The notes below the pieces were generated by a model, which worked only from the letters and a program-made list of their open reading frames with translations, did not search any database and was not told the origin of the DNA. This document shows positions 1-11,575 of a stretch of 64,000 nucleotides of DNA, piece after piece. Made by a program: the position numbers and the translations under genes. Source of the DNA: Oncomelania hupensis (Eukaryota; Mollusca; Gastropoda; Littorinimorpha; Pomatiopsidae); assembly GCA_036898135.1 (NCBI GenBank), contig CM072526.1:54381821-54445820 (forward strand). The letters are read 5' to 3'. The first letter of the stretch is position 1, and each line of letters begins with the position of its first letter.

Positions 1-159
1 GCAGTTGTCTGCAAAGGCTGATGGCAACACATCGAAAAAAAGAGACCATCCGCATTAGTTCTTATCACTTGTGCAACCGCCGACCGAGCGCCATCTAAAT
101 TCATATTTTGATGACCTTCTCCAGGAGCATCTGCTTGGTCCTGATGACTGCTGACCTCT

Positions 160-330
160 TAGATTGTCGGTCTGGTCCCGGGGACTTCGTGGACTGTTAG
201 CTCGGTCATGGTGACCTTCTGGACTGTCGGGCTGGTACTGGTGACTTTGTGGACTGTAACTTTAGTCTTGTGATCTCTTTGGCTGTTGGTCTGTCCTGGT
301 GACCTGGAGCATGTCGTATTAGACCCTCTT
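160..330. repeat. Degenerate tandem repeat around GGTGACCTT...GGACTGT
   Basis: Several imperfect units of about 40-45 bp sharing the words GGTGAC and TGGACTGT follow one another. The antisense open frame across them is only a repeat translation. No gene is visible in bases 1-490. Confidence 0.45.
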
Positions 331-503
331 CGGGAGCTCATCTTCCAGTTGTTCTGTGTTGCCAAGGGTTATGAAATCTGTCTTTGGAAAAATTCAAGGA
401 ATTATTTTAAAAAATTCAAGTAATAGATGAGCATGATAAAAGCATGTTCGGTCGCTCCAGAGTAGTGTCCCATGTGATGAAGAAGATTAAGGAGAAGAAG
501 AAG

Positions 504-525
504 ATGATGATGATTATGATGATGG

Positions 526-584
<59 letters not shown>

Positions 585-612
585 GTAGTAGTAGTAGTGG
601 TGGTGATGGCCA
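504..612. repeat. (GAT)n/(AGT)n microsatellite
   Basis: Nearly uninterrupted GAT triplets pass into GTA triplets. The poly-Met, poly-His and poly-Ile frames on both strands come from this tract and are not genes. Confidence 0.95.
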
Positions 613-713
613 TGAAAATGGTGATTAATGTGGTAGAGGTGATGATGAGGATAATTGAGGCTATGAGGAGGATCTGTAGGGCAAGTAGTAATTACAACAT
701 TCATGAGCTATTA

Positions 714-884
714 AGACTGTGTATCCATATGACGGAAAAGCACTAGAGCGGCAGCTACTTGAGGCAGCGTTAGGGTAGGAATTGTTCTTTTGTTAGGGTA
801 CCAAAGCAAAGACCACCGACAGTCCTTTTGGCGCTGCCATTCGCTGCCGCTCCTGTGCTTTTCCGTCATATGGATACACAGTCT
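714..884. mobile_element. MITE with ~30-bp perfect terminal inverted repeats and TA flanks
   Basis: Bases 712-743 and 855-886 are perfect inverted copies (32 bp including TA at each outer end; the core begins AGACTGTGTATCC). A shorter inner pair, AGCGGCAGC/GCTGCCGCT, extends the hairpin. TA on both sides fits a Tc1/mariner-type target duplication. The element is about 170 bp and has no coding capacity, so it is nonautonomous. The superfamily is inferred from the TA only. Confidence 0.7.
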
Positions 885-923
885 TACTAGATTTCCCCGC
901 TATTGGACACACAACTTAGGGCT

Positions 924-1156
924 TTCAGACCCTTAGTCAACGTTCCTCTGTTGTGATGCTGTCAGACCCCTAGTCAACGTTCATCTGTTGTGATGCTGTT
1001 AGACCCCTAGTCAACGTTCATCTGTTGTGATGCTGTTAGACCCCTAGTCAACGTTCATCTGTTGTGATGCTGTTAGACCCCTAGTCAACGTCCATTTGTT
1101 GTGATGCTGTCAGACCCCTAGTCAACGTCACTCTGTTGTGATGCTGTCAGACCCCT
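924..1156. repeat. 37-bp minisatellite, left part
   Basis: Tandem units contain AGACCCCTAGTCAACGT followed by CTGTTGTGATGCTGT at a 37-bp period. The array is interrupted at 1157 by a solo LTR and resumes at 3264. Confidence 0.9.
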
Positions 1157-3263
1157 TGTGACGACACGAGTTTCAGAGTAACAGAGAGAGCTATATTTTG
1201 AACGAAGTTGCACTTCTCTGTTATGTAGTGTACATAGAATAGCTTGACCGGTTTCCTTATTGCGTATGAAAGAGTGCAGTAATCGTAAAGTCCGTGCTTA
1301 ACGTAGAAGACAGGGGTAGGCCAAATACAGAACAGGGCTATGCATAATAGAAATATGTATACTGAGGACAGCTCGACTGTTTGCTTGTGGCCGGGTGCAT
1401 TTGGTAGGGCAGAGTGATTTGAAGTGCTGTTGCGTAGAGGTCAATTCTAGCCAGGCAGCGACCCTGTGACAGTGTGTCATAGTAGAATAGGTTTCTGTGT
1501 GGAAGGGTGTGATATTGTAGATACAAGCCACCCAAGGTCTTACGCCCTCGTCGGGGTAAGGATGCCTAGAGTTGGAAGGAGGAGGAATATAACTGCCATT
1601 TATAAGTGAATGTAGGGTTTTTTCCTAAGGTGTGTGTGGTTCTCCATTGAACACCCGCCGAGACTCAGTTTCTGTGACAGAATTGAGGTGACCTCATCCT
1701 CGTTTATAAGTGTTATTTTTGAAGTGAGAATAACCAGCAATAGCCAGACACAAAGTAACTCTCAAAAGACTAACCATTCATGTTGTGACGGTGTTGTGTT
1801 GTACTGTGTTGGAGAAGAAGGTGGGTGTGTCACAAGTCGAGGCCGAGACGGTGAGTAAACCCTGTAATCCAATTTCTTAGTGGCGCACTCCGAGACTGCG
1901 TACGCGTATGAATGATGTTGAATGTGGGGGAAGGGGACGTATTTTTGATGCATAATGATTTTATATGATTTTCTTATTATGTATATGGTAGAGAAATGTC
2001 GTTGCTGATGTTGTTGTAAAAGTGGGTCAACGGCGACGATGGGGAATGCATGCTAAAGAGGGAGAGTGAGAGAGAGAGGGTGTATGTATGGAGAGAGGGG
2101 TAATTGTAATATACTAGAGAGGCATGAAGGAAATGATGATTACGAAGAAAGCATGTTTACAGTATAGTACGTCAAGATAGTATGGATGAAGGGAGATAAT
2201 CGAGATGTGTTATAACAGTTGGGAAAATAATGAAGGTGGAGGGAGATGGAATGTATCGGGACTGTGTGATGAAGTGTGGTTGCAATAATTATGTATATTT
2301 ATATAATGTCTGTGTTATAGAAGATATGAATTATTAAGCATCTAAGGTTGATTTATATTATTGAAATGTATGCATAGCATCTTGTATTGTTGTCATTGTG
2401 GCATAAACAGGTCAAGATTGCGGACGGAGGACGGCGTGTTATATTATATAGTGTTTGTGTTTTGTAGGCAGACTGTTAAGACTGTGTATCTGCTTACAGG
2501 TTTGGGCTGATTGATGATGTTGTACCTGATGTTCTGATGTTCTGATGTTGTACCTGTTATCATCCGTATTGCACTGACTAATCCCTAGTCAGTATAGCTG
2601 TATTCCGCCACACCGACAACTTACGCAGTCGTGGTTCTGTGTGTGACCTTGCCTCTACAGCAGGAGGAGTGTGGTGGTAGACTCTGCTACTGCTGCTTGT
2701 TTTGCCTCCGTATCGGGGCATTACCTTATTACAGGAATTCCACACATCACATTCACACACACAGACTTGCACCGCGCCACACCTAAAAACATATTTCATT
2801 TAGTCGTAGAGAATCATCCACTATATTGTGAAGTGACTGTTTAGCTCTCTCTGAGCTACTTGACAAAACATTTGAACAGTGCTTCAGTTCTACAGTTTCA
2901 CCTGGACAATATAGTTTGAAGATTAAAGATTCGTAGCACCATCATTTCTTATTTGAAGATTTATATTTTGAATTGATTTACTGATTGTGATTTTGTTGTA
3001 CACATTTTGTAAAGAAACTGTTGCTGTTTAGTTCTATTTGGGGTTAAACAAGGGGAGGTAATTGTTAGTTAATTTTGGGACGGGGGTCTTGATAGGGGTG
3101 GAGGGTGGTTAGTTTCCCATTTGTCCTGTGCGTGTATGTCAATTGTTGAATAAAAGAGTGTGATTGTATTCTGGCACTTTGTGTTAGTTTATTTTGTTTG
3201 AGTTTTATTCCTTTCACTCGCTTTATGTGCTGACGTCACGGAACCCGCTCGGGTGACGTGACA
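1157..3263 (+). mobile_element. Solo LTR, family 1 (2.1 kb)
   Basis: The element begins TGTGACGACACGAG, ends GGGTGACGTGACA (TG...CA), and is flanked by the 5-bp duplication CCCCT (1152-1156 and 3264-3268). An AATAAA lies near the 3' end (~3149). A second copy in the opposite orientation occupies 6960-8996. No gag or pol frame and no second LTR are seen, so it is a solo LTR, presumably left by LTR-LTR recombination. It inserted into the 37-bp minisatellite. Confidence 0.85.
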
Positions 3264-3712
3264 CCCCTAGTCAATGTTACTCTGTTGTGATGCTGTCAGA
3301 CCCCTTAGTCAACGTCACTCTGTTGTGATGCTTTTCAGACCCCTAGTCAACGTCACTCTGCTGTGATGCTTTCAGACCCCTAGTCAATTCAACGTCCCTC
3401 TGTTGTGATGCTGTCAGACCCCTAGTCAACGTCCATCTGTTGTGATGCTGTCAGACCCCTAGTTAACGTCACTCTGTTGTGATGCTTTCAGACCCCTAGT
3501 CAACGTCCCTCTGTTGTGATGCTGTCAGACCCCTCGTCAACGTCCATCTGTTGTGATGCTGTCAGACCCCTAGTCAACGTCCCTCTGTTGTGATGCCGTC
3601 AGACCCCTAGTCAACGTCCATCTGTTGTGATTCTAACATACCGCTAGTCAACGTCTTTCTGTTGTGATGCTAACAAACCCCTAGTCAACGTCCATCTGTT
3701 GTGAAGTAACAG
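3264..3712. repeat. 37-bp minisatellite, right part
   Basis: Continuation of the array that starts at 924, with about twelve units of mostly 37 bp and some drift (CCCTAGTCAACGTCCATCTG type). Confidence 0.9.
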
Positions 3713-3719
3713 TGTCATT

Positions 3720-3778
3720 TCTCGCAATGCCGTAGATCAGCGATAGAGCGTTTGCCTGGCACACGGATGATTCAGGTT
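3720..3778 (+). repeat. tRNA-like SINE head abutting family A
   Basis: GTAGATCAGCGATAGAGCG resembles a tRNA A box and D arm, and a B-box-like TTCAGGTTTGGAGT follows about 35 bp later. It runs straight into the family A body, so it may be the head of a composite SINE or a chance neighbour. It does not fold as a full functional tRNA by eye. Confidence 0.4.
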
Positions 3779-4347
3779 TGGAGTGCCGGGGGTTTCAGTA
3801 TAAATAGTATCCCCACTTTCTGGAAATTTAGTGCTTTAAATTCCCACTGTCGCTGTCTTCCTCATTTGCTCTTTCCCATTCCTGCTCTGTCCTATCACTC
3901 TGCTATACTATCTTCTTCTTCGCTAGATCAATGACCTACCTTTTTTCTTGAAAACTCTTCCTGGACAAGACTCCTTGTTTGTGTATGAGGTCTGTTGGAT
4001 CAGCTTGGGAGTATTGGACGCTTTCTGCCGGGTGGTCACTAGGGCTTCCTATGATGTTATTATTTAGCAATAGAGGCATTTTATATGTATGTGTTTTGTT
4101 GATAATTTATAATGATGTTTGTATTCTATTTTGTTTTTGTAACCGGGGGTTCGATTAGTTGGGGTAAAGCCTCAGCCGTCCCCTGCGTGGGATGTCTTTA
4201 TTGTAAAGTGACTAGCCGGTGGAGGGCATTCAGTTTTCCCACTAGGGTTGTTTCAGCAGATCTTTTATGCGGATCGGGGGTTGTCCGGTCCTGATTTGGC
4301 TCGGAAGAGTCCGCTGGACCTAAAGCAACAATCAATCAATCAATCAA
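3779..4347 (+). mobile_element. Family A SINE-like element, copy 1
   Basis: The ~570-bp repeat body runs from GTGCCGGGGGTTTCAGTATA to GTCCGCTGGACCTAAAGCAA and ends in an (AATC)n tail. The same body recurs at 13984, 19245(-), 28606(-), 47847, 50721(-) and 55350. Microsatellite tails, frequent 5' truncation and 11-12-bp target duplications in other copies indicate target-primed reverse transcription. The short open frames inside are not conserved enough to be called genes. Confidence 0.8.
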
Positions 4348-4491
4348 TCAGATTCAGGTTTAAAACTCGTGGTTGGCAAGATACAAGTGGCCATTTTTCA
4401 CTGTCCAACTGGTGGTTCAGCGTTGATTTAGATTCCGCCCACTTAACTTCCCTGAGAGGGTTATCCCCGCCTTCCCTATCGGCAGTGGTGG

Positions 4492-5094
4492 GTGTAGACG
4501 TTAAACTTTAATCATCATTCAGGCAGAGGTGGGTGTAGACGTTAAACTTCAATCATCAATCAGGCAGTGGTGGGTGTAGACGTTAAACTTTAATCATCAT
4601 TCAGGCAGTGGTGGGTGTAGACGTCAAACTTTAATCATCATTCAGGCAGTGGTGTGTGTAGACGTTAAACTTCAATCATCATTCAGGCAGTGGTGGGTGT
4701 AGCCGTTAAACTTTAATCATCATTCAGGCAGTGGTGGGTGTAGACGTTAAACTTCAATCATCATTCAGGCAGTGGTGGGTGTAGACGTTAAACTTCAATC
4801 ATCATTCAGGCAGTGGTGTGTGTAGACGTTAAACTTTAATCATCATTCAGGCAGTGGTGGGTGTAGACGTTAAACTTTAATCATAATTCAGGCAGTGGTG
4901 GGTGTAGACGTTAAACTTCGATCATCATTCAGGCAGTGGTGTGTAGACGTTAAACTTCAATCATCATTCAGGCAGTGGTGGGTGTAGACGTTAAACTTCA
5001 ATCATCATTCAGGCAGTGGTGTGTGTAGACGTTAAACTTCAATCATCATTCAGGCAGTGGTGGGTGTAGACGTTAAACTTCAATCATCATTCAG
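4492..5094. repeat. 41-bp minisatellite upstream of the fucosyltransferase exon, copy 1
   Basis: About 15 units of TCAGGCAGTGGTGGGTGTAG plus ACGTTAAACTTYAATCATCAT (41 bp). The last unit stops roughly 20 bp before the splice acceptor at 5111-5113. The array is duplicated, shorter, at 9066-9410. Confidence 0.9.
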
Positions 5095-5113
5095 TTTGTC
5101 ATTTCTCTTTCAG

Positions 5114-5570
5114 AACCATCGCTGACATGAGACAGAAGCATCCTAACAAGACTTTGGTGGGTGTGCATGTGCGGCGGGGTGACTACTTGACTTCCGGTAA
5201 CGTCAAATTGGGCTACCGCACCGCCCCTCCTGACTACTTCCGCAAAGCCTTCGACTACATGCGTCAGAAGTTCCATGACGTCATTTTCCTCGTCTCCACG
5301 GGCGAAGCAGACTGGTTTCGGAAAGAGGTGTCGAAAGGCAGTGATATCATCATTTTGGAACGTCAGTCTCCGGAGAAGGACATGGCGTTGCTGGCGGGAC
5401 TGGACCACGTGATTACCTCGGTAGGCACGTTCAGCTGGTGGATAGGCTACCTCAATGGCGGCCTGACGCTGTTCTGGAAAGACTTTGTCGCGGTGGGGAC
5501 GTCCATCGGCAGCTCTTTCTATCCCAACGCTACGACTTTCGTGCTCCCTGAATGGATACCTTTGAGCTGA
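5114..5570 (+). CDS. GT11 alpha-1,2-fucosyltransferase, terminal exon (copy 1)
   Basis: This is the C-terminal catalytic part of a glycosyltransferase family 11 protein, which transfers fucose from GDP-fucose to galactose in a 1,2 linkage, normally as a Golgi type II membrane enzyme. An acceptor (TTTCTCTTTCAG) ends at 5113. The open frame reads TIADMRQKHPNKT, then the GDP-fucose motif HVRRGDY, then DVIFLVSTGEADWF, SPEKDMALLAGLDHVI, the family motif TSVGTFSWWIGYLNGG and a C-terminus ending LPEWIPLS before TGA. About 151 residues are encoded here; the usual family length is over 300, so the membrane anchor and N-terminal catalytic half must be in upstream exons, and none is visible in this window. 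A candidate AATAAA is at 6482-6487. The family call is firm. Whether the exon is expressed is unknown. Confidence 0.85.
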
Positions 5571-6959
5571 GCCTTTCGTGCCTTTCGTGCTCCCTGATTG
5601 AATATCTTCAAGCTGAGTCTATCTAGGCTGGCTCAACTCCTTATTGATGAAGAAGTGACGGTAATAGCCTACATCAGCAAGCGGCTTGTGCGTATTGGAC
5701 GTACGGATTTTCTGATGCGTGGACAATGTTGTGCTGAAAACTAACATTCCTTCTTTCTCATGGGGCGGGTTCACTGTCCCCGATTTTGGAGATTTGTGTG
5801 GTGAAACTTCCTTCCGCGTATGACTGGCATATGTGTGCGTGTGTCCCGTAGTTTGAGTTTAGGTAGTATTTATTTCGTTTTCGCCGTACATCGGGGTAAT
5901 TTTTTACCCCAAACTTAGGGTGAATTTTATATCTACACGTAAGATTCACACTTGTTTCGAATGCTTTGATATTCCACGTGTTCAATCCAAATAGTATACC
6001 TTTATAATTATGTAAGTACTCAGTTGTTACTAAAACATGGATTCATTATAAAGTTATAGCGTTATGAAAATGTTATCTTTCCTGGCGACCTACGACCAAA
6101 GAACTGGTTGTAATCACAGGGTTGGTTTGCTTAGAGAGCGACAGAGACAGACAGACAGACAGAGAATGTGTGAGTGCGCGCGCGTGCGTGTGCGTGTGTG
6201 TGAGAGAGAGTGAGAGAGAGAATGTGTGTGTGTGCGTGTGAGTGTGCGCGCGTGCGACTTCCGTGTATGTGTGTCCATCTATGGGTCTGCCTGTATCTGT
6301 TAAGATTGTGAATGGTTCAAGCCTTATCACCAATGCTACCGTCCGGTCATGATTGGCGTCCGGTCCTGATTGGCTAAGCCACTTATCTCGCTTTCCAATT
6401 AGAAAAAAATCTTCTACATTTTGCTTTCCTTTTATCTCAACCTTAGTACGGAACCACGAAATATTTATATTTATATGTTTTAATAAAATGCCTTTCTTAT
6501 CCATTGCCAGAGCAAAGTGATAATGTTACACTGGAATCATGGCTTTTCCTCAACTGAAAAGGAAAAACAAGATGTGTTGTTGTTGTTGTTGTAGTAGTAG
6601 TTATAGAAGTTGTAGTAGTAGAAGTTGTTGTAGTAGTAGTAGTAATTGTAGACTAGTAGTCTGTGTCATTAACTAGAATCCGACTGGTTGTTTGTTTTTA
6701 CCTATTAAGCTCGTGCAGAAACACAATCGCGTGTCCCTGATTTGATATGATTGTGACGCGAAGCATGACTTCATGAGGAAAATACAATTCCGTCTTTCTA
6801 ATTTCTTGCCTTATGGAACACATATCATTCCATTTTTCTGATTGGTTGAGATTGCGATAAGACAACTATTTACGCGTTTTTGATTGGTCAATGCTTTTGA
6901 TTGGTTAATGAATATTGCGGTGATAATATAATTTTCTCTTCTTTTTTGCCATTGGTTAA
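5571..6959 (+). other. Downstream flank of copy 1, part of the tandem duplication
   Basis: Noncoding sequence that repeats almost base for base at 9892-11519. It holds short GA/TG-rich tracts (6140-6260), TTG/TAG microsatellite (6575-6660), short ATTGGTYAAT words and a possible polyadenylation signal at 6482-6487. No exon is recognised. Confidence 0.7.
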
Positions 6960-8996
6960 TGTGACGTCACCCGGGCGGGTTCCGCGACGTCAGCTCAAGC
7001 AACGAGTGGGGAGATAGAAACTCAAACAAAAATAAACTAACACAAATGCCAGAATAACAATCACACTCTTTTATTCAAGAATCGACACACATACACAGGA
7101 CAATGGGGCACTAAACCACCCTCCACCCCTATCAAGACCCCCACCCCAGTATTAACTAACAATTACCTCCCTTGTTTAACCAAAACAGAACTAAACATCA
7201 ACAGGTTTCCCAAAAGTGTACCAAAAAATGGCAATAAACAATCAATTCAAAACACTATAAATTTCAACTAAAGAAATGGAGTTGCAAATCTTTTATCTTC
7301 AAACTACTGTCCAAGCTAACTTGCAGATCAGAAGCACTGTTCAAAATGTCATTGGTTTGAAGCTCAGTAGGAGCTAAGCAGTTATTCACTCAATATGATG
7401 GATGATGTATACTAACTAAATGAAGTATGTTTTTATGTGCGTGTTGTGCAAGTCTGTGTGTGCGCGGGTGTGGTGCGTGGAGTTCCTGTAGTAAAAGGTG
7501 ACGCCCACTATAATGAAGCAAGACGAGGAGGTAGTGGAAGGTCAACGTCCACGCTTCCCAGCTGTAGAGGCAAAGGTTACAGCACAGTTGCACGTCCAGC
7601 CCAAAGGTAATGGTGTAGTGGAAACACAACTACATCAGCAAAGGATTAAACGGCATAATTCAGCCCAAACCTGTAAGCAAATATATAGTCTTAACAGTCT
7701 GCCTACAAAACACAAATACTACATAACATAATACCCTGTCCGCCGTCCGCCATCTTGACCTGGTTATGCATAACAACAATGATAATACTACATGATGCTA
7801 CGCACACGTTCAATAATATAATGCAACTCTTGATACTAATAGTTCATATCCTTCATAAGCACAGTCATTTATATAAATATACATGTACATAATCATTACG
7901 ATCACACTTCAATCACACAGTCCTAATTCATTCCACCTCCATCTTCACCCTCATCATCCTTCTCAACTGTTATAAATACATCACGATTATCTCCCTTCAT
8001 CCATACTATCTTATCGTACTATAATATAAACATGCTCTCCTCATATCCACCACTTCCTTCATCTCTCTCCAGCATAGTACAATTATCTCTCTCCCCATAC
8101 ATACACCCCCTCTCTCTCTCTCCAACATGCATTCTTGATCTTCACTTTGACCCACTTAGCAACAACAGCAACGACATTTCCCATTCATGTATATAATAAG
8201 AAAATCATATGAAAATCATACAAAAATCAATAAACCATTATTCATCAAACTACATCCCTTTTCCCCTCATTCACCATCATTCATTCACGTACGCAGTCTC
8301 GAAGTGTGTGCCGCTAGGAAAATGAATTACAGGGTTTTACTCACTGTTTTAGGTCTCGGCCTGTGACACACCTCCCCAACACAGAAACAACACAACACAG
8401 TATGACACAGTAGTTAGTCCTGAGAGTTAATTTCGTTTCTGGCTATTTGCTATTATTCTCACACAACAAGGACATCTCAATTCTTCAAAAGACCTTGAGC
8501 CTCGGCAGGTGCCCAATAGAGGACCACACAACCTTAGGAAGGAATTCTACATTTATCTCCAATAAATGGCAATTACAATCCTCCTTTATCTCAGACTCTA
8601 GACATTCCTACCCCGACGAGGGCGTAAGACCTTGGGTGGTTCGAACCAATGATTACAACACCCTTTCAAGCAAGAACACCTAATTCTACTCTGGCACACA
8701 GTCACAGGGTTACTGCTTGACTAAAGCTGACCTCTCACAAAAGCACCAAATCTACTCTGCCTTACTAAACGCAACCCAGGCCAAAAGCAAACCGGTCGAG
8801 TTCTCGTCAGTACCCCTCTTCTTATTCTACATACCCCTATTTACTACGTTACGCACGTGGACTTACAGCTACTGCATTCTTTCATACGCAATAAAGAAAA
8901 CGGTCAAGCTAACTATGTACACTACACAGTAGAGAGGTGCAACTTCGCACAAAATATAGCTCTCTCTCTGTTACTGCTGAAAATCGTGTCGTCACA
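6960..8996 (-). mobile_element. Solo LTR, family 1, second copy (antisense)
   Basis: Inverted relative of 1157-3263. On + it reads TGTGACGTCACCCGGG to CGTGTCGTCACA and is flanked by GTTAA (6955-6959 and 8997-9001). The tandem-duplicate locus keeps the empty site, with a single GTTAA at 11515-11519, so this insertion postdates the duplication. No internal retroviral-type frame is present. Confidence 0.9.
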
Positions 8997-9065
8997 GTTA
9001 ATATTGCGGTGACATTATAATTCCATGGTTTTGGTTGGGTGGTTAATGCAAGAAACCGAATAATT

Positions 9066-9410
9066 CCGTTAAACTTTAATCATCATTCAGGCAGTGTTGG
9101 GTGTAGACGTTAAACTTTAATCATCATTCAGGCAGTGGTGGGTGTAGACGTTAAACTTTAATCATCATTCAGGCAGTGGTGGGTGTAGACGTTAAACTTT
9201 AATCATAATTCAGGCTGTGGTGGGTGTAGACGTTAAACTTCAATCATCATTCAGGCAGTGGTGGGTGTAGACGTTAAACTTCAATCATCATTCAGGCAGT
9301 GGTGGGTGTAGACGTTCAACTTCAATCATCATTCAGGCAGTGGTGGGTGTAGACGTTAAACTTCAATCATCATTCAGGCAGTGGTGTGTGTAGACGTTCA
9401 ACTTCACTCA
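9066..9410. repeat. 41-bp minisatellite upstream of the fucosyltransferase exon, copy 2
   Basis: About eight units of the same 41-bp repeat as 4492-5094. It begins right after AATAATTCCGT, so the duplication junction lies inside or at the edge of this minisatellite. Confidence 0.9.
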
Positions 9411-9434
9411 TTCAGTTTGTCATTTCTCTTTCAG

Positions 9435-9891
9435 AACCATCGCTGACATGAGACAGAAGCATCCTAACAAGACTTTGGTGGGTGTGCATGTGCGGCGGGG
9501 TGACTACATGACCTCCCAGAACGTCAAATTGGGCTACCGCACCGCCCCTCCTGACTACTTCCGCAAAGCCTTCGACTACATGCGTCAGAAGTTCCATGAC
9601 GTCATTTTCCTCGTCTCCACGGGCGAAGCAGACTGGTTTCGGAAAGAGGTGTCGAAAGGCAGTGATATCATCATTTTGGAACGTCAGTCTCCGGAGAAGG
9701 ACATGGCGTTGCTGGCGGGACTGGACCACGTGATTACCTCGGTAGGCACGTTCAGCTGGTGGATAGGCTACCTCAATGGCGGCCTGACGCTGTTCTGGAA
9801 AGACTTTGTCGCGGTGGGGACGTCCATCGGCAGCTCTTTCTATCCCAACGCTACGACTTTCGTGCTCCCCGATTGGATACCTTTGAGCTGA
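9435..9891 (+). CDS. GT11 alpha-1,2-fucosyltransferase, terminal exon (copy 2)
   Basis: Tandem duplicate of 5114-5570, with the same acceptor (CTTTCAG ending at 9434), the same frame and the same stop. By eye it differs at seven bases, five of them within 12 bp: YLTSGN in copy 1 is YMTSQN here, just after HVRRGDY, and LPEW becomes LPDW. All GT11 motifs are intact. Between copy 1's stop and this acceptor there is only duplicated flank, an LTR and minisatellite, so copy 2 has no 5' exons of its own. It could serve only as an alternative last exon of the same gene, or be a non-functional duplicate. Candidate AATAAA at 10799-10804. Confidence 0.8.
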
Positions 9892-10913
9892 GCCTTTCGT
9901 GCCTTTCGTGCTCCCTGATTGGATATCTTCAAGCTGAGTCTATCTAGGCTGGCTCAACTCCTTATTGATGAAGAGGTGACGGTAATAGCCTACATCAGCA
10001 AGCGGCTTGTGCGTATTGGGCGTACGGATTTTCTGATGCGTGGACAATGTTGTGATGAAAACTAACATTCCTTCTTTTTTATGGGGCGGGTTCACTGTCC
10101 CCGATTTTGGAGACTTGTGTGGTGAAACTTCCCTCCGCGTATGACTGGCATATGTGTGCGTGTGTCCCGTAGTTTGAGTTTAGGTAGTATTTATTTCGTT
10201 TTCGCCGTACATCGGGGTCATTTTTTACCCCAAACTTAGGGTGAATTTTATATCTACACGTAACATTCACACTTGTTTCGAATGCTTTGATATTCCACGT
10301 GTTCAATCCAAATAGTATACCTTTATAATTATGTAAGTACTCAGTTGTTACTAAAACATGGATGCATTGTAAAGTTATAGCGTTATGAAAATGTTATCTT
10401 TCCAGGCGACCTACGACCAAAGACCTGGTTGTAATCACAGGGTTGGTTGGCTTAGAGAGAGAGAGCGACAGAGACAGACAGACGGACAGAAGGACAGAGA
10501 ATGTGTGAGTGCGCGCGCGTGCGTGTGCGTGTGTGAGAGAGAGAGTGAGAGAGAGAGAATGTGTGTGCGTGTGTGTGAGTGTGCGCGTTCGACTTCCGTG
10601 TATGTGTGACCATCTATGGGTCTGCCTGTATCTGTTAAGATTGTGAATTGTTCAAGCCTTATCACCAATGCTACCGTCCGGTCATGATTGGCTAAGCCAC
10701 TTATCTCGCTTTCCAATTAGAAAAAATCTTCTACATTTTGCTTTCCTTTTATCTCAACCTTAGTACGGAACCACGAAATAGTTATATTTATATGTTTTAA
10801 TAAAATGCCTTTCTTATCCATTGCCAGAGCAAAGTGATAATGTTACACTGGAACTGTGGTTATCATCAAAGAAATCATGGCTTTTCTTCAACTGAAAAGG
10901 AAAAACAAAATGT

Positions 10914-10915
<2 letters not shown>

Positions 10916-10960
<45 letters not shown>

Positions 10961-11150
10961 AGGATGCTATGTACGCGCCTTTCCCCAAGGCTCAAAGCGC
11001 GGCGATCTATACCAACATACACGCTCACCTGTCTCATTTACCCTCACACACACCAAATACACAAACATCACTCAAACAGGTGGTGTAAAGGCAGGGAGAT
11101 CGCTATTAGAAGACGGAAGAAAATCGAATTTTTTTTTTGAAATTGTTGTT
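10916..11150 (-). mobile_element. LINE/SINE 3'-end insertion with (ATT)n tail
   Basis: Present in duplicate 2 and absent from duplicate 1. On the - strand it includes AAAGGCGCGTACATAGCATC followed by (ATT)n, the GCGC...(ATT)n type of 3' end common to CR1/L2-group retroposons. The exact left limit is uncertain. Confidence 0.5.
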
Positions 11151-11575
11151 GTTGTTGTTGTTGTTGTTGTTATTAGTAGTAGAAGTTGTTGTAGTAGTAG
11201 TAGTAATTGTAGACTAGTAGTCTGTGTCATTAACTAGAATCCGACTGGTTGTTTGTTTTTACCTATTAAGCTCGTGCAGAAACACAATCGCGTGTCCCTG
11301 ATTTGATATGATTGTGACGCGAAGCATGACTCGATGAGGAAAATACAATTCCGTCTTTCTAATTTCTTGCCTTATGGAACACATATCATTCCATTTTTCT
11401 GATTGGTTGAGATTGCGATAAGACAACTATTTACGCGTTTTGATTGGTCAATGCTTTTGATTGGTCAATGAATATTGCGGTGATAATATAATTTTCTCTT
11501 CTTTTTTGCCATTGGTTAATATTGCGGTGACATTATAATTCCATGTGTTTGGTTTGGTGGTTTATGCAAGATACC

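Larger units (their letters stand above)
9066..11575 (+). repeat. Second unit of the fucosyltransferase tandem duplication
   Basis: The unit contains minisatellite, exon and about 2 kb of downstream flank, and matches about 4490-6959 plus 8997-9065 once the LTR is removed. The left junction is AATAATTCCGT joined to TAAACTTTAATCATC. Unit 2 has an extra ~240 bp near 10916-11150. Confidence 0.85.

Noticed and set aside
402..746. Poly-His, poly-Ile and poly-Met frames
   Set aside because: They are translations of a (GAT)n/(AGT)n microsatellite in different frames. The same applies at 14559-14817, 19549-20007, 47627-47848 and 61056-61301.
924..3712. CRISPR-like array
   Set aside because: The 37-bp units are contiguous tandem repeats with no unique spacers. 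The genome is eukaryotic and no cas genes exist. The same holds for the 41-bp, 22-bp and 29-bp arrays.
5091..5408. Antisense frame over the fucosyltransferase exon (also 9412-9729)
   Set aside because: Exact shadow of the sense exon. Its conservation follows from the sense coding sequence.
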